Assembly: GCA_937124505.1 (NCBI GenBank)
Contig: CAKZKV010000211.1
Span: 1 to 7,551 of the forward strand
Source: an uncultured Alphaproteobacteria bacterium
GTDB taxonomy: Bacteria; Pseudomonadota; Alphaproteobacteria; Micavibrionales; Micavibrionaceae
DNA length: 7,551 bases
Reading direction: 5' to 3'
Shown here: positions 6,006 to 7,551 of the stretch, piece by piece
Layout: each line of letters begins with the position of its first letter
Numbering within the stretch: the stretch's first letter is position 1
Translations under genes and position numbers: made by a program
The notes under the pieces: generated by a model
Database searches by the model: none
The model's input: only the letters and a program-made list of their open reading frames with translations
What the model was told of the DNA's origin: nothing

Positions 6006-6247
6006 TGCGATGAGAAAAAAATTTGAGAAGTTTGAAAAGTGCTATGAAGCCAACCATTTACAGGATGCAAAAATACATTTCTGAAAATCGTTCTATTACA
6101 AAGCGTTAACTTGAGCACTGAAAATTCGTTTCGTGCTCAAAGCCGTGAGAGAATGTGAGAATTGAGAGAGATTTCCGGCAATTTTTCACTCTAACAGTAC
6201 TCAAAGAACATCTGGAAAGGGCGTAAAAACTGGGCATTCGGGCACAG
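6006..6247. other. Non-coding spacer between the element and tRNA-Tyr; probable element boundary
   Basis: I see no gene here. It is AT-rich and holds a strong hairpin at 6111-6140 and a purine-rich stretch at about 6145-6172 with imperfect repeats of TGAGAGA/TGAGAAT. The right boundary (att site) of the mobile element most likely lies in this stretch, because the element operon ends on one side and tRNA-Tyr with its terminator begins on the other. No second att copy is in the window, so the exact edge cannot be fixed. Confidence 0.45.
6111..6140. repeat. Perfect 8-bp inverted repeat forming a long hairpin
   Basis: TTGAGCAC (6111-6118) and GTGCTCAA (6133-6140) are perfect inverted copies. Inside, GAAA (6120-6123) pairs with TTTC (6129-6132) around ATTCG, with one unpaired T at 6119, giving 12 bp in all. 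It has no T-run on either strand, so it is not an obvious terminator. A protein-binding operator or part of a recombinase attachment site are possible. Confidence 0.5.
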
Positions 6248-6272
6248 AAAAACCCACCAAGCGGGGCGGGTT
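6248..6272 (-). terminator. Intrinsic terminator of tRNA-Tyr
   Basis: On the minus strand, AACCCGCC pairs with GGTGGGTT over 8 positions (one G-U) around a 6-nt loop, CCGCTT. The 3' arm runs directly into a short T-run. It starts 11 bases beyond the tRNA CCA end, as expected for a tRNA transcription unit. Confidence 0.75.
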
Positions 6273-6282
6273 GTAAATTAAA

Positions 6283-6367
6283 TGGTGGTGGGGGTAGGAT
6301 TCGAACCTACGTACGCAATGCGGGCAGATTTACAGTCTGCTGCCTTTAACCACTCGGCCACCCCACC
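6283..6367 (-). tRNA. tRNA-Tyr (anticodon GTA)
   Basis: An 85-nt class II tRNA. The acceptor arms GGTGGGG and CCCCACC pair fully, followed by discriminator A and an encoded CCA. The D-arm contains AGTGGTTAAAGG, the anticodon stem GCAGA/TCTGC encloses the loop CTGTAAA with anticodon GTA, and a long variable arm follows. The T-arm is GTAGG-TTCGAAT-CCTAC. Its 3' end faces the mobile element. It has a promoter and a terminator of its own. Confidence 0.97.
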
Positions 6368-6406
6368 AGTTTTTGGATGACAGTAAAGAGTTGCTAGACG
6401 CCAGAA

Positions 6407-6434
6407 ATTAAAATACTTTGCGGGAACAAGTCAA
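6407..6434 (-). promoter_or_regulatory. Probable sigma-70 promoter of tRNA-Tyr
   Basis: On the minus strand, TTGACT (6434-6429, 5 of 6 consensus) and TTTAAT (6412-6407, 5 of 6) are separated by 16 bases. Initiation would be expected around 6400, about 33 bases before the mature 5' end of the tRNA. Confidence 0.5.
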
Positions 6435-6449
6435 CAAGAGATTCCAGGA

Positions 6450-7178
6450 ATGTCGAAATTAAAAGCAAATATTTGGGGAACCCATGCCGTCAAGGCGGCG
6501 TGGACGAATACAAACCGTACGATTCAGGCCATTTATGTCACGGAAAATGCCTATCGTGATTTTGCCTCCTTTCAGGCCGTGCAAGGCGTTAAACGCCCTG
6601 CCCCAACCTCCGTATCGAAAAAAGAACTGGATAAAATAACCGGCGGGGCCGTCCATCAGGGAATCGCAGTGATGGCGGAGGCTTTACCGGAAGTTTTCCT
6701 GAGTGATGTAACGATTCAGGCCGAACAGGCTAAAAAATCCGTCCTTCTCATTCTGGATCAGGTCACGGACCCGCATAATGTTGGGGCAATTTTGCGCTCT
6801 GCCTGCGCCTTCGGTGCCTGTGGCATGATTTTGCAACGTAAGCATGCACCGGGTATGGACGGCGTTCTGGCCAAGACGGCCTGCGGCGCGCTGGAGCATG
6901 TTCCGGTCGTTTTTGAAACCAACCTGTCCCGCGCAATTGAACAGCTACAGGAACAGGGATGGATGGTCATTGGTCTTGATGAACGCGGCGAAAAAGAAAT
7001 CAGTGACGTGAAAGACCATAAGAAGATTGCCCTTGTCATGGGGGCGGAAGGGCCGGGCCTGCGCCCAAACGTAGCGGGTCACTGTGATCTACTGGCCCGG
7101 TTGGAGATGACAGGGCCAATGCCCAGTATCAACGTCTCCAATGCCGCGGCCATTGCGCTTTACGCCCTTCGCTCATGA
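6450..7178 (+). CDS. rlmB: TrmH/RlmB-family rRNA (guanosine-2'-O)-methyltransferase
   Basis: A complete 242-aa SPOUT methyltransferase. An L30e-like substrate-binding domain (about residues 6-80, starting NIWGTHAVKAAW and ending GGAVHQGIAV) is followed by the knotted catalytic domain. Motif 1 is DQVTDPHNVGAILRSA with N110 and R116, motif 2 is MGAEGPGLR (197-205) and motif 3 is PSINVSNAAAIALYALR (225-241). In E. coli the family member RlmB methylates the 2'-OH of G2251 in 23S rRNA using S-adenosylmethionine; the L30e domain and HQG motif favour RlmB over tRNA-specific TrmH, but the exact target is inferred. ATG 6450 agrees with the family start, though the nearby AGGA is unusually close to the ATG. 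It diverges from tRNA-Tyr. Confidence 0.92.
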   Translation: MSKLKANIWGTHAVKAAWTNTNRTIQAIYVTENAYRDFASFQAVQGVKRPAPTSVSKKELDKITGGAVHQGIAVMAEALPEVFLSDVTIQAEQAKKSVLLILDQVTDPHNVGAILRSACAFGACGMILQRKHAPGMDGVLAKTACGALEHVPVVFETNLSRAIEQLQEQGWMVIGLDERGEKEISDVKDHKKIALVMGAEGPGLRPNVAGHCDLLARLEMTGPMPSINVSNAAAIALYALRS

Positions 7179-7258
7179 AACACATTCAATTTTACATAAA
7201 ATTTACACCCCCTTAAATCATAGCTTGCTAATATAAGGCCTAAGCCGGGAGAAATTTC

Positions 7259-7551
7259 ATGACAGATTATTATGTTAGCAGCCGGTACGGCTCTGATAGT
7301 GCAACGGGCTTGTCTCAGGACACAGCATGGCAAAGCCTTTCAATGCTGGATCACTTGGGCCTTTCTGCCGGGGACAGGATTCTTCTGGAGGCCGGGTCGG
7401 TATTCAATGACACATTGTTTATCGTGGATGATCACGGATTGGAAGATAATCCTATCTTGATTACCTCCTATGGTGACGGTGACCCGGCATTGCTCGTTTC
7501 TGACACGGACAGCGCCGTGATAGCCGCCCGGAGTAGCCATGTCACAATCGA
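7259..7551 (+). CDS. Right-handed parallel beta-helix-like protein, N-terminal part, runs off the right edge
   Basis: ATG 7259 with GGGAGA at 7247-7252 opens a frame still open at the window end (about 97 codons). The start, TDYYVSSRYGSDSATGLSQD followed by TAWQSLSMLDHLGLSAGDRI, and then LLEAGSVFNDTL, NPILITSYGDGDPAL and a final run of short strands, is the usual opening of pectate-lyase-like beta-helix proteins (YYVS..GSD..G, PGD.I.L..G..F, pattern). No signal peptide is visible; in alphaproteobacteria such proteins are often long and leave by type I secretion through a C-terminal signal, which would be outside the window. Substrate cannot be assigned. No clear promoter or rlmB terminator could be identified in the 80-base gap before it. 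Confidence 0.68.
   Translation, partial: MTDYYVSSRYGSDSATGLSQDTAWQSLSMLDHLGLSAGDRILLEAGSVFNDTLFIVDDHGLEDNPILITSYGDGDPALLVSDTDSAVIAARSSHVTI

Noticed and set aside
6145..6172. Purine-rich TGAGAGA/TGAGAAT repeats as a CRISPR or iteron array
   Set aside because: Units are short, imperfect and only about three; no spacers and no regular period.

Overview
The window looks like an alphaproteobacterial chromosome (moderate GC, fairly AT-rich spacers) holding most of one end of an integrated mobile element next to housekeeping genes. The alphaproteobacterial assignment is an inference from the protein families: a large serine recombinase with a DUF2924 protein and a small HTH protein on either side of it, plus a Toprim/RepA-type primase-helicase. 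No rRNA is present to confirm it.

Layout. From 1 to about 6005 the genes of the element all read on the minus strand. In transcription order they are: a 62-aa protein (5941-5753), a DUF2924 protein (5739-5275), a serine recombinase (5275-3923), a small HTH protein (about 3921-3514), a sigma-70-like factor (3294-2716), an 80-aa unknown protein (2631-2389) and a primase-helicase that starts at 2396 and runs off the left edge. The primase-helicase is cut in two. A foreign segment of about 1.06 kb (roughly 927-1994), read on the plus strand, separates its N-terminal part from its Toprim and ATPase part. The foreign segment is itself made of pieces: the C-terminal end of an IS256-family transposase, one complete FMN-binding split-barrel protein and the first ~60 residues of an alpha/beta hydrolase. 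Both joints can be drawn through a short shared sequence, so this is either a rearrangement or an assembly or amplification chimera.

Right of the element are tRNA-Tyr(GTA) on the minus strand with its promoter and intrinsic terminator, a complete rlmB/trmH-type 2'-O-methyltransferase on the plus strand, and the start of a parallel beta-helix-like protein running off the right edge.

The most interesting signal is regulatory. Two minus-strand transcription units of the element, the recombinase unit and the primase unit, are preceded by the same 47-nt block (37 of 47 identical, no gaps). It ends in a hairpin that buries the ribosome-binding site. The hairpin arms differ between the copies, yet both stay perfectly paired (CCTTATGA/TCATAAGG and CCTTTGT/ACAAAGG). 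The sigma-factor gene has an unrelated but even longer hairpin over its own ribosome-binding site. A plausible circuit is that the element's own sigma factor reads a shared promoter at both units and that translation of all three is gated by leader RNA structure. This is inference and has not been tested.
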